Origin: Aquila chrysaetos chrysaetos
Taxonomy: Eukaryota; Chordata; Aves; Accipitriformes; Accipitridae
Assembly: GCF_900496995.4 (NCBI RefSeq)
Contig: NC_044009.1
Location: forward strand, 52,578,505-52,642,504
Direction of reading: 5' to 3'
DNA length: 64,000 bases
A program made the translations under genes and the position numbers. Positions within the stretch are counted from its first letter, which is position 1. Each line of letters begins with the position of its first letter. This document shows positions 24,301 to 37,647 of the stretch, one piece after another. A model generated the notes under the pieces. That model did no database searches, was not told where the DNA came from, and saw nothing but the letters and a program-made list of their open reading frames with translations.

Positions 24301-26514
24301 ATTGTTGAAGCCTTAATCTGACAAAGCCTTAGGAAGGCAATCGGGGTGCACGCTGTGCCTTGAGCATCAGCAAGGGGAGGTTCAAAGATGACACCAGTAG
24401 CTCGTGTTCGGTGCAGCCGCTTGCCAGACTCTCACCCGGGGCAAGCCCTTCCCGTGCCCACTGCCAGCGTGCAGCCTGCAGACGGGAAAGGTGAGGGTGC
24501 TGATGCTCGGTCCTGTGTGGTCCCTGGCTCCTGTTGCTCTTGTGGGTGCTCAGCATCCTCTCCCTTCCCACCACGCGCTTCCAGCTGCAGCGGGGTCTGC
24601 GTGATGCCATTAGCCGGCCACGGAGCTCACGGTAATCCTGTGCTGCTGCATTTGCAGTTATCTCTTGTAATTTATCTGAATTTACATATTAGTACTTTTT
24701 TAGTAGTCTGTGGTAGCAGCATGAACTGGTTTTTCGAAGTATTTTAATAGGAGAACTACTTAGCAAACCTTCTGTGCCGTTCCTCTAAAGACACAGTGCC
24801 AGACTACAAAAATGCCATAAAAACACCCTGTAATCAATAGAGTAAGACAAAAGAGCAATCAATTTCTCTAGTATTTACTTAAGCACATAGCATTAGATGC
24901 CTGACCTTTAAGTCTTTTGGACTGTATTAGATTTAGTATCTAATTATCAGTCACATGAGTACTATTGATTTAAAATCATGATGCTGAAGTGATCTGGTTG
25001 TCAGGAAAAAAAAGCTTTCATAATTGTGTATCATCGGTAGCAGAGAAATTTTCAGGAAAAGAAACAAACATTTGGACTGAGTAGTATAAAGCTAGTGGGG
25101 GAAAGATTTTGCTAAGAGAGGTTTCCTTCACTGCCACTGTAGTATTCTGGTGCATTTTTTCCCTCAGTTTAAAAAAAAAAAAGTGCTTGTGGAGCATAAT
25201 TTCATAAGACTGATGAAGGTTTGTCCAATGAGGCAGGCAACACAGGTACGAGTGCAGACCAATAATATGATGGCCACTTCTGCTTACCCGCAGTTGTGTT
25301 GATGGCAGCGGGGCTCCATCCCCGCCGGGCACGGCGGTGGGCGCTGGGCTGCACATCCCTGCAACCGCCTTCTAAGTGAGCCCTCGCCCAAAATCGAATG
25401 GAAGTTGGAAAATGGCAGTTCTGCTCTATGTTTTCATGAGTCCAAACTCTTGCTTTTCCCCCAACTCTTTCCAACTGAGTTAATACTGAAAAGGGATGGA
25501 TGGAGGAAAAGAATGCCTGGCCGTGCTGGTGCCCTGGGCGCCTGCCTCCCCATCACCTCCCGGTCCTCTGAACCCCACATCTCTGCTAGTCACTAATCAC
25601 TTTGTAAAGAAGTTACAGACTTTAAAATATACATAATACCACCTACAGCGGGTTTTTTTTCCCCCTCCATATTTCTGTAGGCAGTTTGGCTGTTTTGGGG
25701 ATCCGTGGGGAGCTTTTCTGTCACCCACTGCCGGATATTCAAGGCACTTAGGGTGGGAGGGCTTGTGCAGACAGAGCCATCTGCCTCTTGCTCCTCCCTG
25801 CGAAGTCAGCTTTAAATGGGTATTAGAACAAATTGAGAAATGTGTAATGTCTCCGGCAGGGCTGACTTCAGTCAGCAGGTTTGACGGTCTATGTACAACA
25901 GCGGGGGTGTTCATAGAAGCCCCATAAAAGCACACTTAAGCATTGCAAAGAGATGCTTTAAAGTTTGAAATTCAGAATACGGTCGACTTTGCCATCCTGT
26001 TGTGCAACATCTTTAGCACCTACCCTAGGTGTTGTCCTCAGTTCTCCACATTGCTTACTGTAGGGCATCACAGGGATTGTGCTGGTACATATTTTCCATG
26101 TTCTGGAAGTCTGTAACACCAATATTCTTGGCTAAGACACAAGGCTTTATGCACTTTTCTCAGGATGGCTTTTTGTGGATACCACCATTGCAAAGCAAGG
26201 GCAGAAAAAAAATGGGGTTTTCCTCTCAAGGACAACTGGGAATATTACCTGTTTCTCGAAATGATTCTACTTCTTCAGATATTTGCCCACGATGCATCTT
26301 CTTAATGATGGCCTTAAATACCTTAAAGAGGTATTTACCACCTCTTATCTTCCACCATTTTCCATTTCTTCTTAAAGGATGCCTTGCTAATTTTTTATTT
26401 CTCTGCCTGAATCCCAAGCAGATTTTAATGATGATTTCACTCTACACTCAATTATTTTACTGCAAGCATTGCACAGAACCCCAAGCAGCCTTCTGTGTTG
26501 AAGGAAAATTTCTG
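18386..26514. other. Intergenic
   Basis: No gene recognised. Simple sequence includes A17 at 19383-19399 and T16 at 20958-20973. The AT-rich block at 21150-21330, with several TTAA and TAAT cores, could be a conserved non-coding element. Moderately GC-rich patches at 21500-21660 and 24400-24600 give multiple overlapping frames but no domains. Confidence 0.4.
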
Positions 26515-26528
26515 ATATATATATATAT
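26515..26528. repeat. (AT)7 dinucleotide repeat
   Basis: Seven AT units. A T18 run (26713-26730) and an A12 run (26756-26767) follow about 200 bp to the right, making the neighbourhood rich in simple sequence. Confidence 0.85.
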
Positions 26529-29500
26529 TAGGTATACAAAATCTGCCAGACTTAGGAATTTTTTTGTATAGAGTCTGTTAATGCAACTGACCCATAAGGG
26601 AAAGCATGTTGTTTGTTTGGGGTTTTTTTTGACCCTCCCTTTGAATGAGCACATCCCAGGCTCTGGAGCTCAGTATTGGGGATGCAGCTCAGACTGGAAA
26701 AAGGAGCAGTGCTTTTTTTTTTTTTTTTTTATTCCTTCTAAACAGAAGGGGGAGGAAAAAAAAAAAATCTTGTAACAGTTGTGTGCTACCTCTGACAGTT
26801 ACCTTTCTATGTGTTGGGAAGGAAATCAGGCACAAAATGCCCATTAAAATAACAGTAGTTCTCACTCCCAATTCCCTGTGCACTTTACTATGCGCATCCC
26901 AATTTACGTTCAGTCACACACGCTGAAAGCTTGAGCATGTTTGGAGCAGGAACAGAAGTTACCTTGAGACCAGGAGTTAAGCCATTTTTCACACCTTCCA
27001 TGCTGTTTGGGATTTCTTCCCAAGCTGTGGCTGGGAAGATTTAATCTTGCCGACATTGCTCTAGCCTAAAATGAAATCAGTTAAGGATTTTCTGATCTTC
27101 CTTACTTTCCATCAAGCTATTCTGAAAGCGTGAAAGAAGGAAATGGAAGTGGTTTGTGTTTTTTAGCTGCTGTTCTCCTGTTACGTGTTTGTTAAAAGGA
27201 CTTGGAGTGTTGCTGCTTGTAGTGAGGTAGCAAATACTTATGGAGGTAACTGGTGTTTTACTACAAAATGGGTGGGAACATAAGGGTAAATTCACTCAGT
27301 GTGTGTGTATATATATGCATCTATATCCTTTCTATTAGTGGTGTGCTCATTTTTGGCAGTGGTCTGGACCTGCATGGGGTTCCCCCCTTGTGGCTGAGGG
27401 CAGATCCTGGCTGTCTCTGCCTCCCAGAAAGCATCCAGTGCAGGTGTGCTCCATTTGCACAACGATCCTGGAGCACAATAAATACTGAGCAGGAAGGTAT
27501 TAAATCCAAACTGCATTGTTTTTTTGTTTTTAACTTTTTATAAGTGAATAAGAAAAGTTCTATAAGCAATATCACGAGAGAGTCTGTAATGGTTAATACT
27601 TGTCAAGCAAAGCACTGTTCTCTTCTAAAAATAATGCTGAAGGGAAGCAAATGCTGTCCCAAGTGCCTGATACATTAGACTTCCCAAGTCCCAAGAGAAC
27701 CTCATTTTCCAGCAGCAGTGCATACAAGTATATAGGCAGAAAGTTTCTTTTGAATGGCTTTGGTGTAAATCCTGTCTTCCGTGGACACGTTGCTCAGTAT
27801 CTAGAGGTTTGTTGTAAGGCAGACCATCATGGACTGATTGTATGAGTAGTTCTTGAATTCCTGTCTACTGTGGCTGCGCACAGTGGGTGTTTTAGCATGC
27901 CTAAAAGGTCTAACACTGGGCTATGACACCTCAAAGTGGACACTTTCTTTTTGGGCAGTTTTGTGACTCTATCTGAAAGCATATCTTCATATTATCAGCT
28001 ATTCTGGAAGTCTCATTTGAATATGCAAATAGCTTAAGAGGAAATGGAACCTACTTTTTTAATAAACCATGAACAAGGGAGAAGGAAAATCTTGTTCTAT
28101 TTTGGTAAAAGATATGAAGGCCTTCTAAAGACTATAGGTAAAACGTCATGCTATGTCTTAAGGTATTAGATTGACTCTGTGCAGAGGAAGTTGTTTGTAC
28201 ATAAAAACAAAGTTGAGAAAATCCCAGTTTGATATGCTTTACCATATTCTTGGACTGACCTGTTCAGCCCCGAAGACCTCTTACAGTCTCAGGAGGTAAA
28301 GCTATTTTCCCTTCTGCAGAGAGAAGGTTTCCTGGGGGTGGCATCAGCAAAGCCTGGCCTGAGGAGCAAAGATTCTGAGCACCATCTTCTCAGGCGTGAC
28401 AATCTGGGCTTTCGAATGTCTTTTAGCTGCTGGTGGCTCATGTCATGATAGCTGAGAGGAAGGGTATGGGAGGAAGAGGACTGAATCAAATGCAAATTTA
28501 GTATATTCAAGCAAGAATTATTCCGATGTCATGCTAATGCTGTCATTGACTTTCACTGAGGTTCAAAATGCATTCAGAATATCATGGGATGTCGGAGATG
28601 TTAGAAAGGATGATTATAGGAATCAGACTTTTGCTACAGCTCTTCCCTCCTAACAGGTTACTAATTTTGGAGCTACTGTTTTGCTGGTTATAAAATAGCT
28701 GTATTGGAAAGCGTTGGAATGGTGGCACAATAATGCAGCAAATGAAAATGAAGGATAACTATAATTAAAGCATTAGAAGACAAAGACCTTTTCAACTTAT
28801 TCCAGATGTACCCAGCCCATAGTGAATCAGAGAATTTGGTTGTATTTATCAGCTTTAATTGAGCTTACTAGCCATGCAGATTCCATTTGGCAGATCAATG
28901 TAAAAATCTATCAGTGGTTCGATACCACATACTGAGTCGAACAGGGATCAATCTCACCATCACCTCCTGATTGAGGGTCTGAGCATTGGGCTGGAGTTAG
29001 AGGTGAATCTCCTTTAATTAAAATGTATGGAAAACTGTGATTTTCTGTGCCTGTCCTGCCCTATATGTGGCAGCACTTACATTTCTGATGATGAAGGGCT
29101 GGGGATGTCTGACTTCTGCTTCATCAACCATGCCTGGCCCTGCTAATGAGCTGCTCTGCCCTGGGGAAGCCAGCTTTGCTAGGTGAGAAAAGTTATTTAT
29201 TCTCCTATCCTGCCTTGTTCACAGTCTTTCCTGAAAAGAAATTGTCAATCATGCTTAATTGCACTAAATTATGTGTGGCAGGTAGGTACAGAAGTGCTGC
29301 TTGCTCCAGGCTGAAATGAATCCTGCAAAAGTGAGCTCTTGTACTGGGATTGCAGATGAGGACACAAACCACATTCCAGCGTGACCTATCAAAGCAATGC
29401 TGGATCTTGGGGTAACCAGAAAATGAGGAAATTATTCCCACATTTTTTGGAGTGTTTTCACAGACACATTTTCATTTTTTTGGTTATGCTACAGAGTTGT

Positions 29501-32500
29501 TCTTATTTGTAGAAATAACACAAAGCCTTTGCTTAGCTAGAAATAAGACTTTCAATTCCTAGCTGATCTACGCAACTAGTGAACAAGTGAAGTAGGCTAA
29601 ATCCCAAGACAAGGTGGTCATTTGCTTTAAGCCTACGCCTGTCAATGACGTTAGGAGGCTTGTCACCTCTTCCCTGGGTTGTCCATCCTGCTGCTGCAGT
29701 CAAGGCCACGGATGGTTCTGTGCAAAGGCCCCAGGTCTTTACACCTCTCAGGAATTCACAATTCACCTTATGAATTACTTAAGGTTATTTTCTTTTTAGC
29801 CAGTCCACTGAACATGGCAAACATGAAATGATCCAAGACAAATGTGGAACATAAGTAGGAAATGTCATTGATGCAAATGATCCTCCAAGGGCTCAGGCCG
29901 TGTATAACAGGACTGAAGAAATGTACAAGAAAAGGAGATACATGGTGCATGTCCAGTAGCCTTGCTCTCTTGAACACCTATAAAACATTCCACAACTTGA
30001 ACCTCTTGCAGATAGAGGCAAGTTCCACACAAGCAGGGCTTCCCCCCCAGCATTCACCCTCCTGGGCATGCAGAAGCAACCTGTAACCTTAATGCAACTC
30101 TAACCTGAAATGTTTCCCTGATTTACTGAACAGAAATGATCAAAATACCCCTCTGCACTGGGGGTCCTGGTGCACTGGAAAGCCACACTTTGGGCTTGGC
30201 AGTGTTTGCATTTCTGCTCCCGGGAGTGTGGATGTGAGTGCTGCCGGGAGCAAAGGGCCAGTGATCGGCTGGTGCCGTGTGTTGGGAAGAAGGCTGGTGC
30301 CGGGTAAGATGGGGATGCAGAAGGGCACGGGTGCTGCTGCAGGTGATGTGGAGGCTGATGGCACCGGCACTGCTGGACCTCAGCCCGCAGTGGGTGCGGA
30401 GCTGTATGGACAATGCTCAGCTGAGTTGAGGTTTGTGAGCACCTCGGTGGTCTCTGGTCCCACCTCTGCCCAACGGCAGGACAGCTGGGTCAGGCTGCTC
30501 TGCTCTTGTCAGGCAATTTTGGGTGTCTCTGAGGATGGAGATCCTATGCCCTCTCCATCCCCTGTTCCTGAGTCCGGCTGCCCGCCGGCTGAATGCGTGC
30601 TTCCAAACCTTCAGCCAGGGTTTCCCCACATTGCAGCCTCTGCCCACCGTCTGTCCTGTGCCCCTTGGAGCAGAGTCTGGCCCCACTGCTCTGTGCCTGG
30701 GGGGTACACGATTGCTACTGGGACAGCCCTTCCATTGGGAGCACAGCAGTGACTTGCTTTGGGTTTGGGTGCACCCACTTTAAATAATAATTACCGATTC
30801 TCCTTGATGAGGGTGTCTTTTTTTTGGTACGTGTCTGCAGAGAATACCAAAGTACCTTCTCTTGGGTCTTTCCCTTTGGTATCTTACTCTGTTTCAATCA
30901 AAGCTCACAGCTGAATTAAGCTGCAGTCACTATCTTTGCAATGCTTCTAACAATCTGTATTGTGTCCTCACTACTTATCTTCATTCCTTCAAGCTGCAGC
31001 TATCAGTTAATTCAATCAGGATTGATTAGTCAATGAATAATTAGTTAAACGATTTGTGCTGCACACCAGAAAGCCCAATCTCTGTCAAAGGAGTCCCAGT
31101 ACTTGCCACTGTTTTTTTTTTTTGTGGGTTTTTTTTGTTTGTTTTTTAAAAGGACATAATGGCTGCGTTGAGCTCAGTTTCTGCTCTGAGTCCCACTCTG
31201 GAGTATCTCTCATGATTTCTGTTGGCTCTGCTGGGAAATCGGGACCCAGCCACCATGGCCCTGTGGATATCACAGCAATTTTTTTTGGAGCGTTTTGTTG
31301 GTTGTGTTCTTGAAGGTAATAGAAACCCTATTTTAAATTTACGATTTTACACTTGCAATATCCCATGAAGGATATCCAGTAGCAGAAAATGCCATATTCT
31401 GGAAAAGACTTTTACTTGGTTGAAACAGATCCAAGCAGAGAAAATAAACCCCTCTGAAATACTGCCTAGTTCAAAAAGTCCAGTTGTTCTATACTGAGAA
31501 ATTGGACATTTGTGGAATATTTTACACTAAAAATATTCATTTTCCAAAAAGATAGGAAATACTAATCCCATTAAAATTACATTTCTGAGTATAATATTTT
31601 ACAGAATCCATACGCTGGGATCTGTGGTGGGTTATTGCTTGTCTGTATCTGGAAGAAACCAAAAAGGCACAAAGTCAATCAATTGCTGATCTACCATTTC
31701 CAAAATGGATCTTGCAAATACTCCTTTGTTTGCCATGGATATGACAGCAATTTTATGTTACCACAAAACCAAGTGCCCTTCCTGAGCTGCAGGACATAGT
31801 ACAACCAGATGAAACTGCTTTTTTAATCTTTGTTTTTGACCTGCTAGCCTTCAGAGCCAGGCAGCATGGGAGACCTCAGATCCCCAGTGCACACTTGTAA
31901 TTCCCATCAAACCCTCAAATCTGGTTTTGCTGGAGACCTTGCTCCCATGGAGCCCCATTGACGTGGGGATGCCGAGACCTGGTGCATGGTTTGACCTGTT
32001 TATCCATTGTAAACTGAGCAATTACTGCAGCTAGCTCACCCTCTGACAGTAATTCATGGAATTTTCTTTAGCTTATTCACTGTTATTGTAAAATAATTTT
32101 TATTTATGTGTAGCAGTGATCATGAATATTTGACAGACAAGCTGTGCTGTTTGACTGACTGATCAGATCAATCTCATGTGGCTGCTGCTTCTTCCTCACT
32201 AGATGTGTGCAGGAGCACCTGGAGCATAAATCTTTTTGGTTTGATTATATCAAATTCTCTTTCTGTGAACTAGATGTTACCACGTATGTTAGAGCATCTC
32301 TCTGGATGGCACTTGCTGTCAGTTGGATATATGCCTGGTGCAAATCTGAAACACGCTTTGTGTGGCTGTTATTCCAATAAAATTGAGTTGCTTGGGCTTT
32401 TGTGGGAATTGTGCAGAGGTAGATAATGGGAATGTGGAGCTGAAGCAGAGGACTCTGTCCTCTGTGCTCTTGTCGACTTTGGTGCTGGCCTAAGGCCGCT

Positions 32501-35500
32501 CTTCGGTTTGCACTTGAAGGTCTTCAAGCTTTCTAGAGATTGTCTTTTTGAGTCTTGCAATAACTGGTATTTGGAAACAAAAAAATGAATTCAAATGGCA
32601 GAGTGAGATGACTGTATGAGAATCTTGGGCTGGGCACAGATGAACAAGGGGATTGGGAGCACTGAGTGCAAGGAGCCACTTACCCTCATATAAAGCTATT
32701 AATTCAGGTCCCCAATGGAGTAGGGCTGTACCAGTGTGATGCTGTGCCTGTGCTAATTAGCCAGGTTAATCCTCAGATTTAATTCAGTAGTGCTAATTAT
32801 TGTAGGTCCTGTGATGTAGCTGTTCTGCTCCCAGTTTCTGACCCCGTTTGCTCCACTCTGGGTCCCTGCAGCTCTAGCAGTGATGCTTTGGGAACGTTCA
32901 CAAGAGCTCGGTGGCTGACACCAGTGAAACCCCTGCAGGGACTGGGGGGCCGGGGCGGGGCTGAGCAGAGGCTGCTGAGATGGGCTCACACACACACCGA
33001 GCTATATTTGTAGGCTCGGTAACGGATGGCGTGCATCAGCTCGGGGGGAGAAAAGGAATAAAGCAAAGGAAAGAGAAGGGAGAGGGGAGGAACCTTTCCC
33101 AGGGGTTGTTCTTCTTTCCCAGGCCATCTTCTTTCCCCTCAAAATTTCGTCCTGGTTTGCTTAGTTGCAGATTGGCAGTGGTTTCACCTGAAGCAGAGGG
33201 TGTAATTTGAAAAACAAATGCATCTTATATTCTGGAGATGGGTTACTTTGGGGACTTGCGTGTGAGAACCTGGAGTCAGATGAATAGCAGGTCTCAGGGC
33301 TGACAGACTTAAAAATAACCCCTAAAAGCCCCACTACCTGTGGTGTTTCCCTCCAGAAAAAAATGTAAAAAAAGGACTTTTAATACGCAATAGCACTCAC
33401 CAGGGCGGAAGCTGATGTTACGATGGTTAGGCAATAGTCTCATTTTTAGGTTCAGCAGGGTGGGCTTCTGGGAGCATTAGGGAAAAGGAACCTTTGGAGG
33501 AAGACGTGAGACAGCGTTAGAGATGCTGGAGCGGACTCTCCCAGCACGATGGAGAGCACCAAGCAGCAAAGGATTGCTTGGCCACCTGAGGAGGTGACAC
33601 AGGAACAGCCACAGAGAGCAGCAGTCCTTAATCCAGGATAAGAACATCTTTCAAACCCCGCAGTTTTAGCTGTGCAGCACGGTGCTGTGCGCTCTGCGGA
33701 TCAGGCTGTAAAAGCGAAGCCGTGCGTCCTGCTGCTGTGGACCCGTTGCCCCTCGCCTGCGGCGGTGGCCTTCCAGGGCAGGATGCATCCTGCGCTTTCC
33801 CTGACACTCCGTATTCCCTGGGAAAATACAGGTTAGTTCCTGGAGTTAAAAATGTAATTCAGTGCCTTAGGGCGAGGGACTCGCCGTCTTCTGGTGACGG
33901 TGTAGCAACCTGGATCTCTGCTTTGGGAACTGGCACCGCTGCTCTGCAGCCAGATCCCAAAGCGTGCCGGCATGAATGGAAACACCTTTTGCATCAGGGC
34001 TGTGGAGATGGCTCTTCCCCTCCTCGAACACTGAAATATCTAATATTCCCTGCTTACCAAGATCAGCAGAGTTCATACCACACAGGGATCACACTGTGCA
34101 AGATGTGCATAAAGACTAAAGCATCTTCCTAAGAAATAGTCTCTAAAGGAGACAGTTTCCACAACATTAATTTTTCTTCATTGTCTTTTGTAAAGTTAGA
34201 ATACATGTAGAAATATTTCGAGCTTAAGAGTAACCAGCTGCCATAAAGAAATAAACTCATGGCCCAGAAAGAGGTACAAAAATTTGGAAGATGCTCAAAT
34301 AAGCAAAACATCAGACAGGGTGAAATAAATATTAAATATGAACACAAAAAATCTAGGACCTCAGCATAGGATTTGCAAACACTTATGTGCTGGTGGAACT
34401 TTAAAAATTAAATCAAGGAAGCCTTAATGTTTAAACAGTATGTTTAAAATTTAACCTGTGCATTTCTTTCAGTCATCCGTGCTGCATGGCAGCTGGCTCG
34501 CTTAATGCCCAGATGAGAGCGTTCCTCTGCGTGCAACCAGACGCTGTTATTTCCCCCAAATGCAAACAAAATCCAAACCAGTCTAACCAGTGGCAGATTG
34601 CACGGGGGGGGGGGGGCTCAGGGTGGGCAGTCCCGTCCTCCTGGGCTATTTGGTAAAGCAAAGATGCGCAGCCCAAACCCATGGGGATGCTGCTGCAAGG
34701 GCCGGGCTGGCAGCGGGTGCTGAAAAGCAGGGTGAGACGTCACCCAGCAAGGTTTAGCCATTAAAGCAGGTCACGAGAGGCATTAAGGGTAAGCCAGGAG
34801 GGCTTACGCTCGGCTGGGATCAAGCTTGGAGCCTTCCTCGAGAAAAGCTGCTCCTGGACAACACGTGTCCCTGCAGCAGCGGTGGCAAGGGCTCAGGCGC
34901 TGCGGGGAAATCGCCCGCAGACGGCTTTTAGGAGGACTTAAAAAATAGAAATCTGCACTGGCGTGGTCCATATCTGTTTTGTTAACCTTCAATGTAGCAG
35001 TGACCTGTGGGATAAAAATACATTTGCCTTAAAGTTTTAATATACACACTCTATTCTAAGAGGAATTTTAAAGTGATGCAAGAAACCTTTCCCTCAAAAT
35101 TACCATGTCACACTTTCAGTACTTTCTGTTAAAATGCAGTAAAATAATACACTTTTTACATCTTCTTAACAACTTCCCAAAGAAAAGGGCACAAGCACAA
35201 GAGGACCTAACTGGGAAAAATCCTTTAAGATTGCATTTAAGTATTTATTAATTGATGCATTCATTTGCATATCAACTTTGATTTGTAAGTGGTCGTATTT
35301 CTAGGCTGAGCATCTCTTGGGCCCTTCATGGTGCTTGCAGAGCTGCTCTGCCATTCAGCTGGGGCACGCTTTGTGATCCTGAATGCCGAGGCTCTTGCTG
35401 GTTTTCACCCGGGAGCTTAAGCAGGGAGTTAGGGAGGCGTTTGGACACTGAGCTGTTGCTTTAGGCACCAAAATAGCTGAATCCCGCATGCAATATCGCT

Positions 35501-37464
35501 CATCCTGAAAAGGTCCAGCTCCTCCAAGGGCTGCGCTGGTCTCTGCTGCAAGGCAGGTTTTGGGGACACGGCTTGGGGCAGAGCGGGCGGCACCCATCCA
35601 TCCCCTCGGGGTGGCAGGGGGACGAGAAAGTCCCCATCCCCTTTTCTGTAGTGCAGCCTGTCCCTTCCCCGGTCTTATTTCCCCTCTTGCCAGCTGCGTT
35701 GCTGCTTCTAATATTTACGGCGTAGAAGAAATATCCTTTAATACCCAGCTTGTGGCATATACCTTCCCGTTATTGCCTTTGAAGCAGCACAGGGCTCTTC
35801 TAAGGTTTTCTTGTAAAGAGCCATTTGGTCAGACAGAGCATCGCTTCGTTCCGCTCCGGGGTTTGTTTTGATGTGTCGCTACTGTCGCGCTGCACTGCTC
35901 TTTTCATCTATGTATGATAAATCAGAAAGAGATAATCTCCTTGAGAGAAGAAACATGATGCTTACGCTCTGAGGAGATAAACATAGAGCTGTGCAAGCCC
36001 TTCACAACCAACCTTGCTGAGGAGGGCTTAAAACAGAGCTCCAGAATTGGAGCACAGACCTGGAAACACAAAACCCAGGAATAAAACTTACAGCTTGGAA
36101 AACCTGGGTATTAATAATGCTTAACCATATGTACACTGATTTCCACAGAGAGAGGGAAAATTTTACATCTAGAGGCAAGTTCACACTCGTTTTGCACATC
36201 TGCTTAACAGGCTGTGGAGTCTCGCCCAGCCCTCCTGCGACAGCCTGCTCTTCACCACGTTGGATCCTATTTCTAAGGCTAAGTAATTACCATGTAAAGC
36301 CTGGCAGCAATGTAGAATTTGGTCAGTCTGGTGTTAGTCCCCATTTCTGATCAGCAGTGGTTATCCAGCCCTGTGCAGGTAAGCTGCAGTCAAGATCAGA
36401 GTTGATTTCTTGATTTTTTTCCCTTCCCCTTGCTCCCTGTACCTGGTTTCCCAAGGATCACTGCTTTTGAACGCTTCCAGCTCTAGTTCAAGTACGAATA
36501 TACTTGAGGCAGAACTAAGATGTGAGTCTAAGTGAGGCTTTCTGATTGCTTGTCTTAGGGGAAAAATATTGATGCAGAGCATACACAACTTGGTAAAGAT
36601 TCAAGGCCAGTATCGTTAGTATACAATAAAATGAGCAAAATTAACATCTTTGCAGAAAAGTTTACAAGTAATTACTCTGAAATTTCCCAGCCCGGGTGAG
36701 GCTGGATCAGCTCCTTTCAGATGTTGAAACTCCTCAAGCCTTCAAGCCTTTTCCCAAATTTTTAGCCTGGGAGCTACAGAAAACAAGGTGTTAAATGTCA
36801 GAGGGCCTGAAACCTGCTGTGTGGAAGAGTTATTATTTCACCCCCTGCCAGTACTCTCCATGCTCTACAGTACAGTGCAACAGGAATATGGCATCTTTGG
36901 TGAAGTGGAGAAAAGAAGCCTGACATTCGTACTAACAGATGAAATAGTTCTGAAAATGGAATGAAAATATTCTGAAAATAGATACGTCCTTTGGTATGCT
37001 TGGCTGTAATCTCTTTAAAAGGGTTAAATCACATATCAAGAGCAAACACGATGGCATTCTGTATAGCTGGGTGTGGATCCGCTGCCCGTGGGCAGCATTA
37101 ATGGTCCTGGCACCCCATGAGCCATCGCACGGCATGGGCTCGGGACCCCCCAAACACGCCGAGGCTTTCTGCCCTGGCTGCTGCTTGTCACCTTCTCCCT
37201 CCCTTTTTGGTCCAAATCTCAGCCTATTCTATACTTAACCTGCTTACCTGAAAACAAATGAGGGACAAGTGACTTATTTGTGTATGGACACTCAGACAAT
37301 GAATGGGTGTGTTTTAATTTTAGATTCTATATGAAGGACACACATGAGAGAACATAACCTAAATTTTAATTATGTGAGTAACTGTGGACCTCTGAACAAG
37401 CATTTGGAGCCAGAGGATGAATAGTCTGAGATATTTCATCTTCTTAATTAACATTAATTAATTA
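26529..37464. other. Intergenic, gene-poor
   Basis: No gene recognised over about 11 kb. A short TG/TA alternation lies at 27300-27330, and a G13 run at 34604-34616. A perfect POU octamer (ATTTGCAT, 35263-35270) sits inside an AT-rich block. Another AT-rich block at about 28800-28960 resembles typical gene-desert regulatory DNA. Open frames up to about 170 codons at 30228-30750 are in GC-richer sequence and show no family motif. Confidence 0.4.
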
Positions 37465-37647
37465 CCTGGAACAGGTTGCCCAGAGAGGTTGTGGATGCCC
37501 CATCCCTGGCAGTGTTCAAGGCCAGGTTGGATGGGGCTTTGAGCAACCTGGTCTAGTGGAAGGTGTCCCTGCCCATGGCAGGGGGGTTGGAACTAGACAA
37601 CCCTTAAAGTCCCCTTCCAACCCAAACTGTTCTAGGATTCTGTGATT
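37465..37647 (+). mobile_element. CR1 LINE, short 3' end fragment, well preserved
   Basis: Plus-strand CR1 3' end: CAGAGAGGTTGTGGATGCCC, CAAGGCCAGGTTGGATGGGG, GGTCTAGTGGAAGGTGTCC, then CCTTCCAACCC and the tail TTCTAGGATTCTGTGATT. Strongly 5'-truncated (about 183 bp) and inserted in AT-rich DNA (TTAATTAACATTAATTAATT just before it). It is the least diverged repeat in the window and the clearest sign of a bird genome. Confidence 0.96.

Noticed and set aside
26029..26571. 180-codon plus-strand frame
   Set aside because: Starts at a non-ATG codon, shows no family motif and ends in an AT microsatellite; judged a chance frame.
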